From: Cellulomonas hominis
GTDB taxonomy: Bacteria; Actinomycetota; Actinomycetes; Actinomycetales; Cellulomonadaceae
Reading direction: 5' to 3'
Assembly (NCBI RefSeq): GCF_014201095.1
Contig: NZ_JACHDN010000001.1
Span: 1,798,001-1,862,000 of the forward strand
DNA: 64,000 nt
The translations under genes were made by a program, and so were the position numbers. The first letter of the stretch is position 1, and the number at the start of each line of letters is the position of its first letter. The notes under the pieces are model-generated. The model did no database searches, was not told the origin of the DNA, and worked only from the letters and a program-made list of their open reading frames with translations. This document shows, one piece after another, positions 25,381-34,547 of the stretch.

Positions 25381-25874
25381 CGCGGGGCACGCCGTCGCCG
25401 GACCCGCAGGATCTCGTCGACCGCGACGTCGACGGGCGTGCCGTCGACGTGCAGCGCACCACCGGCGGGGCGGTGCCAGCGGGACCCCTGCGCGTCGGTG
25501 AACGCGATCGCGAGGCTCAGGACGTCGATCGACCGGTCCTGGCCGGCGCGGTCGAGCGAGTGCAGGCGCTCGCCCGGGCTGTGCGGCAGGACGACCTCGG
25601 TCCCGAGCTCCACACCGCCGGGGAGCGTGGTCGTGACGTCGAAGACGGGTGCGCCGGAGCCGTTGAAGATCTCCGAGGCGACGCGGCCCGGACGCTCCCG
25701 GTACTGCCACGCCACCACGGAGCCCGCCCGCGTCGCGCGCTCGCGGAGCGCGTCGGCCTGCGCCTGCTTCCGCCCGCGTCGCTGCTCCACGGCGACGGCG
25801 AGCAGCGCGACGAGGAGGGCGACGAACGTGGCGATGGCGGAGAGGGCGCCCCAGGAGTCCATGCCCGCGATCAT
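25359..25874 (-). CDS. Hypothetical protein with one N-terminal membrane helix
   Basis: A 171-residue protein. Residues 5-30 form one membrane helix (SAIATFVALLVALLAVAVE). A basic stretch (QRRGRKQAQADALRERATR) and a mostly beta-rich domain follow, with an Arg-rich C-terminus. It starts at ATG 25874 inside the stop of the lacI-type gene (ATGA), so it is co-translated with that regulator, although nothing ties it to sugar metabolism by sequence. Its 3' end overlaps the thioesterase gene by 22 bases on the other strand. No family was recognised; an ATG at 25862 is an alternative start. Confidence 0.7.
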   Translation of the reverse strand: MIAGMDSWGALSAIATFVALLVALLAVAVEQRRGRKQAQADALRERATRAGSVVAWQYRERPGRVASEIFNGSGAPVFDVTTTLPGGVELGTEVVLPHSPGERLHSLDRAGQDRSIDVLSLAIAFTDAQGSRWHRPAGGALHVDGTPVDVAVDEILRVRRRRAPRQAASTS

Positions 25875-26890
25875 GCCGTGCGACGCGGCGCCGCCGTCGA
25901 GCCCCGCACCACGAGCGACGTCGGCAGCCGCACGTGCCCCGGCGCGTCCCCGGCCGCGCCGACGCCGGAGCCGTCGAGCAGGTCGAGCAGCAGCCGCACC
26001 GCGACCGCCCCGAGCTGCTGGATCTCCTGCCGGACGGTGGTGAGCGGCGGGGTGGTCGACGCCGACTCGGGGATGTCGTCGAAGCCGACAACGGACAGGT
26101 CGTCCGGCACCCGGACGCCGAGCCGCCCGGCGGCGTCGAGGATGCCCATGGCGGACACGTCGTTCGCGGCGAACACGGCGGTCGGCGGGTCGGGCAGGGC
26201 GAGCATGGCGGCGGTCGCCTCGTAGGCGGCGTCGCGGCGGTACTCGGCCACGTGCAGGAGCGCCGGGTCGGGGGTGACGCCGGCGTCGATGAGCGCCTGG
26301 ACGTAGCCGGCCTCGCGCAGCGCGGAGGACTCGAGGTCGCGGCGCCCGCCGAGGAAGCCGATGCGCCGGTGCCCGAGGCCGAGCAGGTGCCGGACGCCGA
26401 GCATCGCGCCCTCGAGGTTGTCCGAGTCGACCGTCGGGGTGGCCCCGGGACCGGCGTGCGGGTCGACCGCCACGACCGGGACGCCGGCGACGGGGTCCAC
26501 GACCGTGGGGGTGACGAGGACGGCGCCGTCGATGAGCGTGCCGCTGAGCCGGGAGAGGTAGCGGCGCTCCCAGCCGGCCCGCCCCGCGCCCCCGCCGGTG
26601 TACGCGAGCAGGGCGTAGTCGGTGCCGGCGAGCGCGGCCCCGGCGCCCTTGAGGATCTCGGTGCTGAACGGCTCGAACTCGGCGACCAGCACGCCGACCG
26701 CGTGGGTCCGCTGCGACCGCATGCCCCGCGCGACGAGGCTCGACTCGTAGCCGAGGCGCTCCACGACCTGCTGCACGTGCGCGGCGGTCCCGGCGGCGAT
26801 CCCGTCGCGGCCGTTGATCACCTTCGACACGGTCGCCACGGAGACCCCGGCCTCCTGGGCGACGTCCGTGATCGTCACCCGGCGTCTCAT
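25871..26890 (-). CDS. LacI-family transcriptional repressor
   Basis: A 339-residue repressor. The HTH and hinge are ITDVAQEAGVSVATVSKVIN (about 6-25), followed by a periplasmic-binding-like sugar domain with FAANDVSAMGILDAA and VVGFDDIPES. It should release DNA on binding a sugar imported by the divergent ABC system and so control both itself and the importer-GH3 operon. ATG 26890 is chosen over an ATG nine bases upstream because TAGGAT ends seven bases before it, a leaderless arrangement. It overlaps the downstream membrane-anchored protein gene by ATGA. Confidence 0.93.
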   Translation of the reverse strand: MRRRVTITDVAQEAGVSVATVSKVINGRDGIAAGTAAHVQQVVERLGYESSLVARGMRSQRTHAVGVLVAEFEPFSTEILKGAGAALAGTDYALLAYTGGGAGRAGWERRYLSRLSGTLIDGAVLVTPTVVDPVAGVPVVAVDPHAGPGATPTVDSDNLEGAMLGVRHLLGLGHRRIGFLGGRRDLESSALREAGYVQALIDAGVTPDPALLHVAEYRRDAAYEATAAMLALPDPPTAVFAANDVSAMGILDAAGRLGVRVPDDLSVVGFDDIPESASTTPPLTTVRQEIQQLGAVAVRLLLDLLDGSGVGAAGDAPGHVRLPTSLVVRGSTAAPRRTA

Positions 26891-26897
26891 ACCGGAC

Positions 26898-26903
26898 ATC
26901 CTA
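26898..26903 (-). promoter_or_regulatory. -10 element of the leaderless lacI-type gene
   Basis: TAGGAT on the minus strand ends seven bases before ATG 26890. Confidence 0.5.
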
Positions 26904-26911
26904 GCGGTGAC

Positions 26912-26937
26912 TAAAACGTTATCGACAACGGTTGACA
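26912..26937. promoter_or_regulatory. Probable LacI operators overlapping a -35 box for the sugar operon
   Basis: Two partial palindromes lie side by side: TAAAACGTTATC (26912-26923, core AACGTT) and GACAACGGTTGAC (26924-26936, one mismatch). The second overlaps a consensus -35 TTGACA (26932-26937) directed towards the ABC operon. No good -10 was found 17 bases downstream; GAGAGT at 26956 is the best candidate. Confidence 0.55.
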
Positions 26938-27103
26938 TGGCGGATCGTGGTTTGCGAGAGTCCCTCATGCAGTCCGGTCAGCGATGACGACGACCCCCCG
27001 GCGGGGGGAGCAGGCAGCAGCCCCGGGCAGGTGCCCGGCGGCACATCGGGTCCGACCCACCGGGGGAGGACATCCGGTCAACTCAACGAAGAGGACAGGT
27101 CTG

Positions 27104-28399
27104 ATGAAGGCTAGGAAGACACTGGCGATCTCGGCCGCGATGCTGGTCGGGGCCATGGGGCTCAGCGCCTGCGGCGGCAGCGGGGACGAGGCGGCGTCGT
27201 CCGGCGACGGCGACGTCACGATCACCTGGTGGCACAACTCGAACAACGACCCGGGCAAGAGCTACTACGAGCAGGTCGCGGCCGACTTCGAGGCCGACCA
27301 CCCCGGCGTGACCATCGAGATCAGCGCCATGCAGCACGAGGACATGCTGACCAAGCTCGACGCCGCGTTCCAGAGCGGCGACGTGCCGAGCGTCTACATG
27401 GAGCGTGGGGGCGGCGAGCTCGCCGACCACGTCGAGGCGGGCCTCACGAAGGACATCTCCGAGGCCGCGGCCGACGAGATCGACAAGATCGGCGGCTCCG
27501 TCGCCGGCTGGCAGGTCGACGGCCAGACCTACGCGCTGCCGTTCTCCCTCGGCGTCGTGGGCTTCTGGTACAACACCGAGATCTTCGAGCAGGCCGGTAT
27601 CACCGAGGCGCCCGCGACGATGGACGACCTGTACGCCGCGATCGACAAGCTCAAGGCCGCCGGCGTCGAGCCCATCTCGGTCGGCGCGGGCGACAAGTGG
27701 CCCGCCGCGCACTACTGGTACTACTTCGCCCTGCGCCAGTGCGCGCAGGACGTGCTGACCGACGCGGTGAAGACGCTCGACTTCTCGGACGACTGCTTCG
27801 TCCGGGCGGGTGAGGACCTCGAGGCGCTCGTCGCGGCGGAGCCGTTCAACGCCGGCTTCCTGTCCACCCCGGCGCAGTCCGGCCCGACCTCGGCCTCCGG
27901 CCTCCTCGCGACCGGCAAGGTCGCCATGGAGCTCGCCGGCCACTGGGAGCCCGGCGTGATGCAGGGGCTCACCGAGGACGGCAAGGGCCTCGGCGACGCC
28001 ACCGGCTGGTTCCCCTTCCCGGAGGTCGACGGCGGCGACGGCGACCCGGCCGCGCAGCTCGGCGGCGGTGACGCCTGGGCCGTCTCGCAGGACGCCCCGG
28101 ACGAGGCCGTGGAGTTCGTGAAGTACCTGGTCTCGGACGAGGTGCAGAAGGGCTTCGCCGAGAACGACATGGGCCTGCCGACGAACCCGACGGCGAGCCA
28201 GTACGTGGCCGACCCCGCCCTGGCGAACCTGCTCCAGGTCCGGAACGACGCCCCGTTCGTGCAGCTGTACTTCGACACCGCGTTCGGTGCCTCGGTCGGC
28301 GGCGCGATGAACGACGCCATCGCCCTGGCCTTCGCCGGCCAGGCGACGCCGCAGGACATCGTCGACGCCACGCAGGCAGCGGCCGACGCCGAGAAGTGA
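27104..28399 (+). CDS. Sugar ABC transporter substrate-binding lipoprotein
   Basis: A 431-residue family-1 binding protein. A short signal peptide ends in lipobox LSAC with Cys23. The mature protein begins VTITWWHNSNNDPG and has typical UgpB/CUT1 features (LPFSLGVVGFWYNTEIF, then VEFVKYLVSDEVQKGF). It should capture an oligosaccharide, plausibly a beta-glucoside or xylo-oligosaccharide given the GH3 gene at the end of the operon. ATG 27104 follows GAGGACAGG. The leader of about 140 bases upstream contains no other gene. Confidence 0.93.
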   Translation: MKARKTLAISAAMLVGAMGLSACGGSGDEAASSGDGDVTITWWHNSNNDPGKSYYEQVAADFEADHPGVTIEISAMQHEDMLTKLDAAFQSGDVPSVYMERGGGELADHVEAGLTKDISEAAADEIDKIGGSVAGWQVDGQTYALPFSLGVVGFWYNTEIFEQAGITEAPATMDDLYAAIDKLKAAGVEPISVGAGDKWPAAHYWYYFALRQCAQDVLTDAVKTLDFSDDCFVRAGEDLEALVAAEPFNAGFLSTPAQSGPTSASGLLATGKVAMELAGHWEPGVMQGLTEDGKGLGDATGWFPFPEVDGGDGDPAAQLGGGDAWAVSQDAPDEAVEFVKYLVSDEVQKGFAENDMGLPTNPTASQYVADPALANLLQVRNDAPFVQLYFDTAFGASVGGAMNDAIALAFAGQATPQDIVDATQAAADAEK

Positions 28400-28404
28400 C
28401 CGAC

Positions 28405-29415
28405 ATGACCGACGACACCCTGTCGGTCCGGACCCCCGGCCGCGCCAGCACGGCGCGGCCGGGGGCCCCGGCCCCGGCCGCCGAGACCCCCCGGGCGAGG
28501 ATGTCCCGCTCGCCCTGGCGCAAGCGCCTGGAGATCACGTTCTTCGTGGCCCCCGCGCTCGTGCTGTTCCTCACCTTCGTCATCTGGCCGATGCTCAAGG
28601 CCGTCCAGATGTCCGCCTACCGGTGGAAGGGCTACGGCCCGATGGTCGACTTCGTCGGCCTGAAGAACTACGTGAGCGTGCTGCAGAACGACGTCTTCAC
28701 GGACGCGTTCGTGCACAACATGATCATCGTGGTCGGCTCCATCGCGGTGCAGCTCCCGCTCGGTCTGGCCATCGCTCTGCTGCTCAACCGCAAGATGTGG
28801 GGGCAGGGCCTGCTGCGGACCATCATCTTCGTGCCGTACGTGCTCGCCGAGGTCATCGCGGGTGTCGTCTGGTTCCAGCTCCTGCAGCCGCAGTACGGCG
28901 TCGTCGACACCCTGCTCGAGGCCATCGGGCTCCAGGGGCCGGCGCAGGGCTGGCTCGGGACGCCCGAGTACGCGCTGTGGACCGTGCTCGTCGTCCTCAC
29001 CTGGAAGTACCTCGGCCTCGCGGTCATCCTGTTCCTCGCCGGCCTGCAGGGCGTGCCCGAGGAGCTCTACGAGGCCGCGCAGCTCGACGGCGCGACGTGG
29101 TGGCAGGTGCAGCGCCGGATCACGATCCCGCTGCTCGGCCCCACCCTGCGCACCTGGGCGTTCCTGTCGATGATCGGCTCGCTCCAGCTGTTCGACATGG
29201 TCTGGATCCTCACCGGCGGCGGTCCCGCCAACGCCACGACCACCATGGCGACCTTCCTCATCAACGAGGGCACCAAGCGGCAGAACTACGGCATCGCCGG
29301 TGCCGCCTCGGTGATCCTCTTCGCGGTCGCGCTGATCATGGCGCTCGCGTACCAGCACTTCATCCTGCGGCGCGACACGCAGGACGACGCCCCCCGGAAG
29401 AAGGCGAACCGATGA
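28405..29415 (+). CDS. Sugar ABC transporter permease (MalF type)
   Basis: A 336-residue permease. A disordered Ala/Pro N-terminus (1-38) precedes six hydrophobic helices, the first at about 45-66. The coupling loop is EELYEAAQLDGATWWQ (about 213-228), the EAA motif of CUT1 permeases. ATG 28405 is chosen with GAGAAG nine bases upstream; a GTG overlapping the previous stop is an alternative. It overlaps the next permease by ATGA. The operon lacks its own ATPase, so a shared MsiK-type ATPase encoded elsewhere is expected, as is common in actinobacteria (inference). Confidence 0.93.
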   Translation: MTDDTLSVRTPGRASTARPGAPAPAAETPRARMSRSPWRKRLEITFFVAPALVLFLTFVIWPMLKAVQMSAYRWKGYGPMVDFVGLKNYVSVLQNDVFTDAFVHNMIIVVGSIAVQLPLGLAIALLLNRKMWGQGLLRTIIFVPYVLAEVIAGVVWFQLLQPQYGVVDTLLEAIGLQGPAQGWLGTPEYALWTVLVVLTWKYLGLAVILFLAGLQGVPEELYEAAQLDGATWWQVQRRITIPLLGPTLRTWAFLSMIGSLQLFDMVWILTGGGPANATTTMATFLINEGTKRQNYGIAGAASVILFAVALIMALAYQHFILRRDTQDDAPRKKANR

Positions 29416-30302
29416 CGGCCGTCACCGCGCCGGCGCGGACCGCCGGCACGTCCCCCGCACCGCGGCGCCAGCGTCGCGGCCGGTCCTTCCAGGGCGGCAG
29501 CCCGCTCGTCTACGCGATCTCGCTCGTCGTGGTCGCCCTGACCCTCGGCCCCGTGCTCTACGGCGTCCTCGGCGGGTTCCGCACCAACGCCCAGCTCGCC
29601 GAGAGCCCGGCCGGCCTGCCGTCGCCGTGGGTCCTGGACAACTACCGGGGCGTCCTGACCAACCCGAGCTTCTGGACCTACGCGCTGAACTCCAGCGCCA
29701 TCGCGATCATCACGACGGCGATCGTGGTCGTGTTCGGGATCATGGCCGCCTACCCGCTGGCCCGGTACCAGTTCCGGGGCCGTGAGGCGCTGTTCACCGT
29801 CTTCGTGGTCGGCCTGCTGTTCCCGGCGACCGTCGCGATCATCCCGTTGTTCATCCTGATCTCGCGGGACCTCGGGATGGGGAACACCTGGTGGGGCGTC
29901 GCCCTCCCGCAGGCGGCGTTCGCGCTGCCGATGACCGTCGTCATCCTGCGGCCGTTCCTCATGGCGCTGCCGAAGGAGCTCGAGGAGGCGGCGATGCTCG
30001 ACGGCACGACGCGCATCGGGTTCTTCTGGCGGATCGCGATCCCGCTGTCGGCGCCGGGCATGGTGACGGTCGGCGTGCTCGCGTTCGTCGGCTCGTGGAA
30101 CGCGTACCTCCTGCCGCTGCTCCTGCTCCAGGGGGACATGAAGACCCTCCCGCTCGGCGTCGCGGACTTCTCGTCCGAGCACTCGGCCGACACCGCCGGG
30201 GTCTTCGCATTCACCTCCCTCGCGATGATCCCCGCCCTCGTGTTCTTCCTCGCCATGCAGCGCCGCATCGTGTCGGGCCTGCAGGGCGCCGTGAAGGGCT
30301 GA
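29412..30302 (+). CDS. Sugar ABC transporter permease (MalG type)
   Basis: A 296-residue second permease with a short basic N-terminus and six membrane helices, the first at about 34-54. The EAA loop KELEEAAMLDGTTR (about 188-201) contacts the ATPase. It pairs with the upstream permease, whose stop it overlaps (ATGA). The GH3 gene starts nine bases after its stop, so import and hydrolysis are expressed together. Confidence 0.93.
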   Translation: MTAVTAPARTAGTSPAPRRQRRGRSFQGGSPLVYAISLVVVALTLGPVLYGVLGGFRTNAQLAESPAGLPSPWVLDNYRGVLTNPSFWTYALNSSAIAIITTAIVVVFGIMAAYPLARYQFRGREALFTVFVVGLLFPATVAIIPLFILISRDLGMGNTWWGVALPQAAFALPMTVVILRPFLMALPKELEEAAMLDGTTRIGFFWRIAIPLSAPGMVTVGVLAFVGSWNAYLLPLLLLQGDMKTLPLGVADFSSEHSADTAGVFAFTSLAMIPALVFFLAMQRRIVSGLQGAVKG

Positions 30303-30311
30303 GCCGACCCC

Positions 30312-32777
30312 ATGTCAGAGAGCGACCACCCCATGCCCGACCAGTCCACCGGCGCGGTGTCCGCCGTGCCAGCAGCGCCCGCCGCACCCGTGCCGCCCGC
30401 CATGCCCGTCGTCTCCGAGCGGGTCCGCGACCTGCACGCCCGGATGACCCTCGAGGAGAAGCTGGCGCAGCTCGTCGGCTACTGGCTCGACCAGAACGGC
30501 ACCGTCGCGCCGATGCAGTCGGAGATGGCCGCCGGGCAGAAGGACTCCGGGCAGCTCCCGGAGATCACGAAGCACGGACTGGGCCACTACACCCGGGTGT
30601 ACGGCACCCGGCCGGTCGAGCCCGCCGAGCGCGCGGCCTGGCTCTGGGCCGAGCAGCGCCGGCTGAAGCGGGAGACCCGCCTCGGCATCCCCGCGCTGGT
30701 GCACGAGGAGTGCCTGACGGGCCTCGCCGCGTGGCAGGCGGCGACCTACCCGACGCCGCTGGCGTGGGGGGCGTCGTTCGACCCCGAGCTGGTGCAGGAG
30801 GCCGGCCGCGCGATCGGTGACTCCATGCGCGAGCTCGGCATCCACCAGGGTCTCGCGCCGGTGCTGGACGTCGTCGGCGACCCGCGCTGGGGCCGGGTGG
30901 ACGAGTGCATCGGCGAGGACCCGTACCTCGTCGGCACCGTCGGCACCGCGTACGTGCGCGGCCTCCAGGAGGCGGGGGTGCACGCGACGCTCAAGCACTT
31001 CGTGGCGTACTCCGCGTCGACCGCCGGCCGGAACCACGCGCCGGTCGAGGCCGGGCCCCGCGAGATCGCCGACGTCTACCTGCCGCCGTTCGAGATGGCG
31101 GTCCGCGACGGCGGCGCCCGCTCGGTGATGAACTCCTACGTCGACATCGACGGCGTGCCGGTCGCGGCGAGCCCGGAGTACCTGACCCGGCTGCTCCGCG
31201 AGGAGTGGGGCTTCGACGGCGTCGTGGTCGCGGACTACTTCGCGGTGGCGTTCCTCGAGGTCATGCACCAGATCGCCGCCGACCGGGGCGAGGCCGCCGC
31301 GCTGTCGCTCGAGGCCGGCATCGACATCGAGCTGCCGACCGGCGACGCCTACCTGGAGCCGCTGGCCGAGCGGGTGCGCGCCGGGCTGGTGGACGAGCGC
31401 CTGGTCGACCGGGCCGTGCTGCGCGCGCTGGCGCAGAAGGAGGACCTCGGCCTGCTCGACCCCGACGTGTACGAGGACGAGCCGCCCACCGACATCGACC
31501 TGGACTCGCCGCGGCACCGGGAGCTCACCCGCCGGCTGGCGCAGGAGTCGATCGTGCTGCTCGCGAACGACGGGGTGCTGCCGCTGCGCGCGCCGCGCCG
31601 GGTCGCCGTGGTCGGTCCGAACGCGTCCCGCGCCGAGGCGCTCATGGGCTGCTACTCGTTCGCGAACCACGTGCTCGCGCACCACCCGGGCCTGCCGATG
31701 GGCTTCGAGATCCGCAGCGTGCACGAGGCGCTGACCGCCGCGCTCGGCGACGCGGAGATCGCGTACGCCGAGGGCTGCACCGTCGAGGGCGACGACACCA
31801 CCGGCTTCGCGGAGGCCGTCGCCGCCGCCGAGGGCGCGGACGTCGCGGTCGTCGTGGTCGGCGACCAGGCGGGGCTGTTCGGCCGGGGCACCGTCGGCGA
31901 GGGCAACGACGTCGAGTCGCTCGAGCTGCCCGGGGCGCAGCGCGCGCTGGTCGAGGCGCTGGTCGCGACGGGCACGCCGGTCGTCATGGTGCTGCTCACC
32001 GGCCGGCCGTACGCGATCGGCTGGGCGCTCGACGGGTCCGGCGCGCGGCCCGCCGCGGTCGTCCAGGCGTTCTTCCCGGGCGAGGGCGGCGGCGACGCGA
32101 TCGCCGACGTGCTCACCGGCGCGGTCAACCCCTCGGGCCGGCTGCCCGTCTCGCTGCCGCGCGCGGCCGGGGCGCAGCCGTACCGCTACCTGCACCCGGT
32201 GCTCGGCGGGCCGTCCGACGTGACGTCCACCGACCCGACGCCGGTGCGGCCGTTCGGGTTCGGCCTCGGGTACACGACGTTCGCGTACGCCGACCTGGCC
32301 GTGGACGCCGAGGTCGACTCCGCGGGGACGTTCGAGGCGGCGGTCACCGTGACCAACACCGGCGACGTCGCGGGCACGGAGACCGTCCAGCTGTACGGGC
32401 GCGACGTGCTCGGCTCGATCGTCCGGCCCGTGGCGCAGCTGCTCGGGTACGCGCGCGTCGACCTCGCGCCGGGCGAGTCCCGCCGGGTGACGTTCCGGGT
32501 GCCGACGACGCGGCTCGCCTTCGCGGACCGGCGGCTCGTGCGGGTCGTCGAGCCCGGCGAGGTGCAGGTCTGGGTCGCGTCGCACGCGCAGGCCTCCGCC
32601 GAGCACGCCGAGCTCGGGGACACCACCGGCGGCGCCATCAGCAACGCGCGCGACCGCGAGGTGCGGTCCGTGCCCGGCACGGCCACCGAGCGCGCGTCGC
32701 TCGCGGTCACCGGCGCGGTGCACGAGGTGACGGCGGCGGACGCCCGGATCGTCGAGGTGAAGGTCACCGCTCCGTGA
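30312..32777 (+). CDS. GH3 beta-glucosidase / beta-xylosidase
   Basis: An 821-residue cytoplasmic glycoside hydrolase with no signal peptide. The (beta/alpha)8 domain carries KHFVAY and RNHAPVEAGPRE and the nucleophile Asp308 in VVADYFAV. The second domain follows with GEGNDVESLELPG, in which Glu530 is the likely acid/base. A fibronectin-III-like domain (from about 665) ends the protein. The RNHAPV stretch is common in GH3 beta-xylosidases, but beta-glucosidase activity is equally possible. It is the last gene of the LacI-controlled operon and would cleave the imported oligosaccharide. The start at ATG 30312 lacks a clear ribosome-binding site, and ATG 30333 is possible. Confidence 0.92.
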   Translation: MSESDHPMPDQSTGAVSAVPAAPAAPVPPAMPVVSERVRDLHARMTLEEKLAQLVGYWLDQNGTVAPMQSEMAAGQKDSGQLPEITKHGLGHYTRVYGTRPVEPAERAAWLWAEQRRLKRETRLGIPALVHEECLTGLAAWQAATYPTPLAWGASFDPELVQEAGRAIGDSMRELGIHQGLAPVLDVVGDPRWGRVDECIGEDPYLVGTVGTAYVRGLQEAGVHATLKHFVAYSASTAGRNHAPVEAGPREIADVYLPPFEMAVRDGGARSVMNSYVDIDGVPVAASPEYLTRLLREEWGFDGVVVADYFAVAFLEVMHQIAADRGEAAALSLEAGIDIELPTGDAYLEPLAERVRAGLVDERLVDRAVLRALAQKEDLGLLDPDVYEDEPPTDIDLDSPRHRELTRRLAQESIVLLANDGVLPLRAPRRVAVVGPNASRAEALMGCYSFANHVLAHHPGLPMGFEIRSVHEALTAALGDAEIAYAEGCTVEGDDTTGFAEAVAAAEGADVAVVVVGDQAGLFGRGTVGEGNDVESLELPGAQRALVEALVATGTPVVMVLLTGRPYAIGWALDGSGARPAAVVQAFFPGEGGGDAIADVLTGAVNPSGRLPVSLPRAAGAQPYRYLHPVLGGPSDVTSTDPTPVRPFGFGLGYTTFAYADLAVDAEVDSAGTFEAAVTVTNTGDVAGTETVQLYGRDVLGSIVRPVAQLLGYARVDLAPGESRRVTFRVPTTRLAFADRRLVRVVEPGEVQVWVASHAQASAEHAELGDTTGGAISNARDREVRSVPGTATERASLAVTGAVHEVTAADARIVEVKVTAP

Positions 32778-32841
32778 CGACGGTGCCCGACCCGCTGCTG
32801 CCGCGCTGGTGACCTGACCCGTCGGGATCGGCGACGCGGAG

Positions 32842-32874
32842 CCGGTGCCCGGGCACGCCCTGCCCGGGCACCGG
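32842..32874 (+). terminator. Terminator of the sugar ABC-GH3 operon
   Basis: A perfect 14-base-pair stem, CCGGTGCCCGGGCA at 32842-32855 paired with 32861-32874, with a 5-base loop. Confidence 0.8.
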
Positions 32875-32936
32875 ACGGCGTCAGCACCGGCGGGTTCCTC
32901 GGCGTGCGGCTCGGGGTGCGTCCTCGCAGGCCGACC

Positions 32937-32942
32937 TACGCT
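32937..32942 (+). promoter_or_regulatory. -10 element of the leaderless amidase gene
   Basis: TACGCT ends six bases before GTG 32949. Confidence 0.5.
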
Positions 32943-32948
32943 GTCGGG

Positions 32949-34427
32949 GTGACCGGCCTGCACGACATGACAGCGGTGGACCAGCGCGACCTGCTCCGGA
33001 CCGGGGACCTGACCCCCGCCGGGCTCGTCGAGCACTACCTCGGCCGGGTCACCGCGGGGAACGACGCCGTCGGCGCGTTCCGCACCGTCACCCCGGAAGC
33101 CGCCCGGGCGCGGGCGGCTGAGGTGACCGCCGGGTCGGACCGGTCCGCCGCGCTGTGGGGCATGCCGCTCGCGGACAAGGACCTCGGCGACCGGGCCGGA
33201 GTGCCCACCGGGTTCGGGTCCCGCGCCTGGTCCGGCCGCCACCGCTACGTGCCCGAGGTGAGCGGGGACGTCGCGCTCGTCCTCGACGCCGCGGGCGCCG
33301 TGTCGCTCGGCAAGACGACCGCCCCGGAGCTCGGGTTCCCCGCCACGACGGAGCCGCTCGCCGGTCCGGTCGCCCGGAACCCGTGGGACACCGGGCGCAG
33401 CGCCGGCGGGTCGAGCGGCGGGGCCGCGGCCGCCGTCGCCGCCGGCCTGCTGCCGTTCGCGCCGGGGTCCGACGGCGGGGGGTCCATCCGGATCCCCGCG
33501 GCGGCGTGCGGCCTCGTCGGCCTCAAGCCCACCCGGGGTCTGCTGCCGGCCGGCGGCGGCGTCGAGTCCCTCGGGGGCCTCGTGGTGCACGGGCCGATCG
33601 CCCGCACCGTCGCCGACACCGCCCTGCTGCTCGAGGGCATGCTGCCCCGGAGGGCCGACGGCTCGGTCGAGCACCCCCGCACCCTGCGCACCGCCGCCGG
33701 ACCCGCCGGGTCGTATCTCGACGCCGCGCGCCGCGGAGCCACGCCGGACGGGCGGGCGTCGTTCCGGATCGGCGTGAGCACGTTCAGCGCCTGGGCCGAC
33801 GCCTACGAGATCGCCCTCGGCCCGGATGCCCGTGCGGCGCTCGACGCCGCCGCGGTCGCCCTCGGCGCCCTCGGCCACGACGTCGAGGACGCCGGCACGT
33901 GGGAGCCCGACCCCACCTACGCCCCGGCGTTCCGCACCCTCTGGATGGGCGGCGCCTCCGCCGTCCCCCTCGACGACCCGGAGCGGCTGGCGCTGCTCGA
34001 GCCGCTGACCCGCTGGCTGATCGAGCGGGGCCGCACCGTCACCGCCCGGGCGCTCGCGGAGGCGCTCGCGGACCTGGCCCGGTTCGAGCGCACCCTGGTC
34101 GCGCGCGTCGAGCGGTTCGACGCCGTCCTGCTGCCCGCCATGGCCATGACGCCGCGGCCGCTCGGCTGGTACGACGCGGAAGACCCCGAGCGGAACTTCG
34201 CCCAGCAGTGCGCGTACACGCCGTACACGTCGATGATCAACGTCGCCGGACTGCCCGCCGTCACCGTGCCGGTCCTGTGGACCGACCCCGACGAGGGCGC
34301 CCCGCGCGGGCTGCCGATGGGCGTCCAGCTCGTCGGTCGGTCCGGCGGGGAGCACGTCCTGCTGGCGATCGCCGCCCAGCTCGAGGACCGGCTGCGGTGG
34401 CCCGACCGGAGGCCCCCGGTCTGGTGA
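32949..34427 (+). CDS. Amidase-signature family hydrolase
   Basis: A 492-residue amidase-signature enzyme. The Ser-cisSer-Lys triad is visible: Lys in PLADKDLGDRAG, the cis-Ser in SAGGSSGGAAAAVAAG and the nucleophile in the following DGGGSIRIPAAACGLVGLKP block. The C-terminus SMINVAGLPAVTVPV is also typical. Members hydrolyse amides, including GatA-type and indoleacetamide substrates; there is no gatB or gatC nearby, so it is a stand-alone amidase of unknown substrate. GTG 32949 is supported by a leaderless -10 box. Confidence 0.9.
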   Translation: MTGLHDMTAVDQRDLLRTGDLTPAGLVEHYLGRVTAGNDAVGAFRTVTPEAARARAAEVTAGSDRSAALWGMPLADKDLGDRAGVPTGFGSRAWSGRHRYVPEVSGDVALVLDAAGAVSLGKTTAPELGFPATTEPLAGPVARNPWDTGRSAGGSSGGAAAAVAAGLLPFAPGSDGGGSIRIPAAACGLVGLKPTRGLLPAGGGVESLGGLVVHGPIARTVADTALLLEGMLPRRADGSVEHPRTLRTAAGPAGSYLDAARRGATPDGRASFRIGVSTFSAWADAYEIALGPDARAALDAAAVALGALGHDVEDAGTWEPDPTYAPAFRTLWMGGASAVPLDDPERLALLEPLTRWLIERGRTVTARALAEALADLARFERTLVARVERFDAVLLPAMAMTPRPLGWYDAEDPERNFAQQCAYTPYTSMINVAGLPAVTVPVLWTDPDEGAPRGLPMGVQLVGRSGGEHVLLAIAAQLEDRLRWPDRRPPVW

Positions 34428-34435
34428 TGCCGCGA

Positions 34436-34489
34436 GCTGCGGTGGGCCGGCGCGCTGAGGTGGGCCGGTGGGCTGCGGTGGGCCCGCGC
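34436..34489. repeat. Three tandem 18-bp repeats
   Basis: Three adjacent 18-base units, consensus GCTGCGGTGGGCCGGCGC with one to a few changes each, directly after the amidase stop. There is no hairpin and no coding role is evident. Confidence 0.6.
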
Positions 34490-34547
34490 GTTCCGGCGAG
34501 GCGGCGCGGCGACCTCGGCTCGTGCGCGGGTCAGCAGGCGTGCCGGG

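Noticed and set aside
30315..34355. A 1346-codon open frame on the minus strand opposite GH3 and amidase
   Set aside because: Antisense artefact of high GC; it spans a strong terminator and two real genes on the plus strand.
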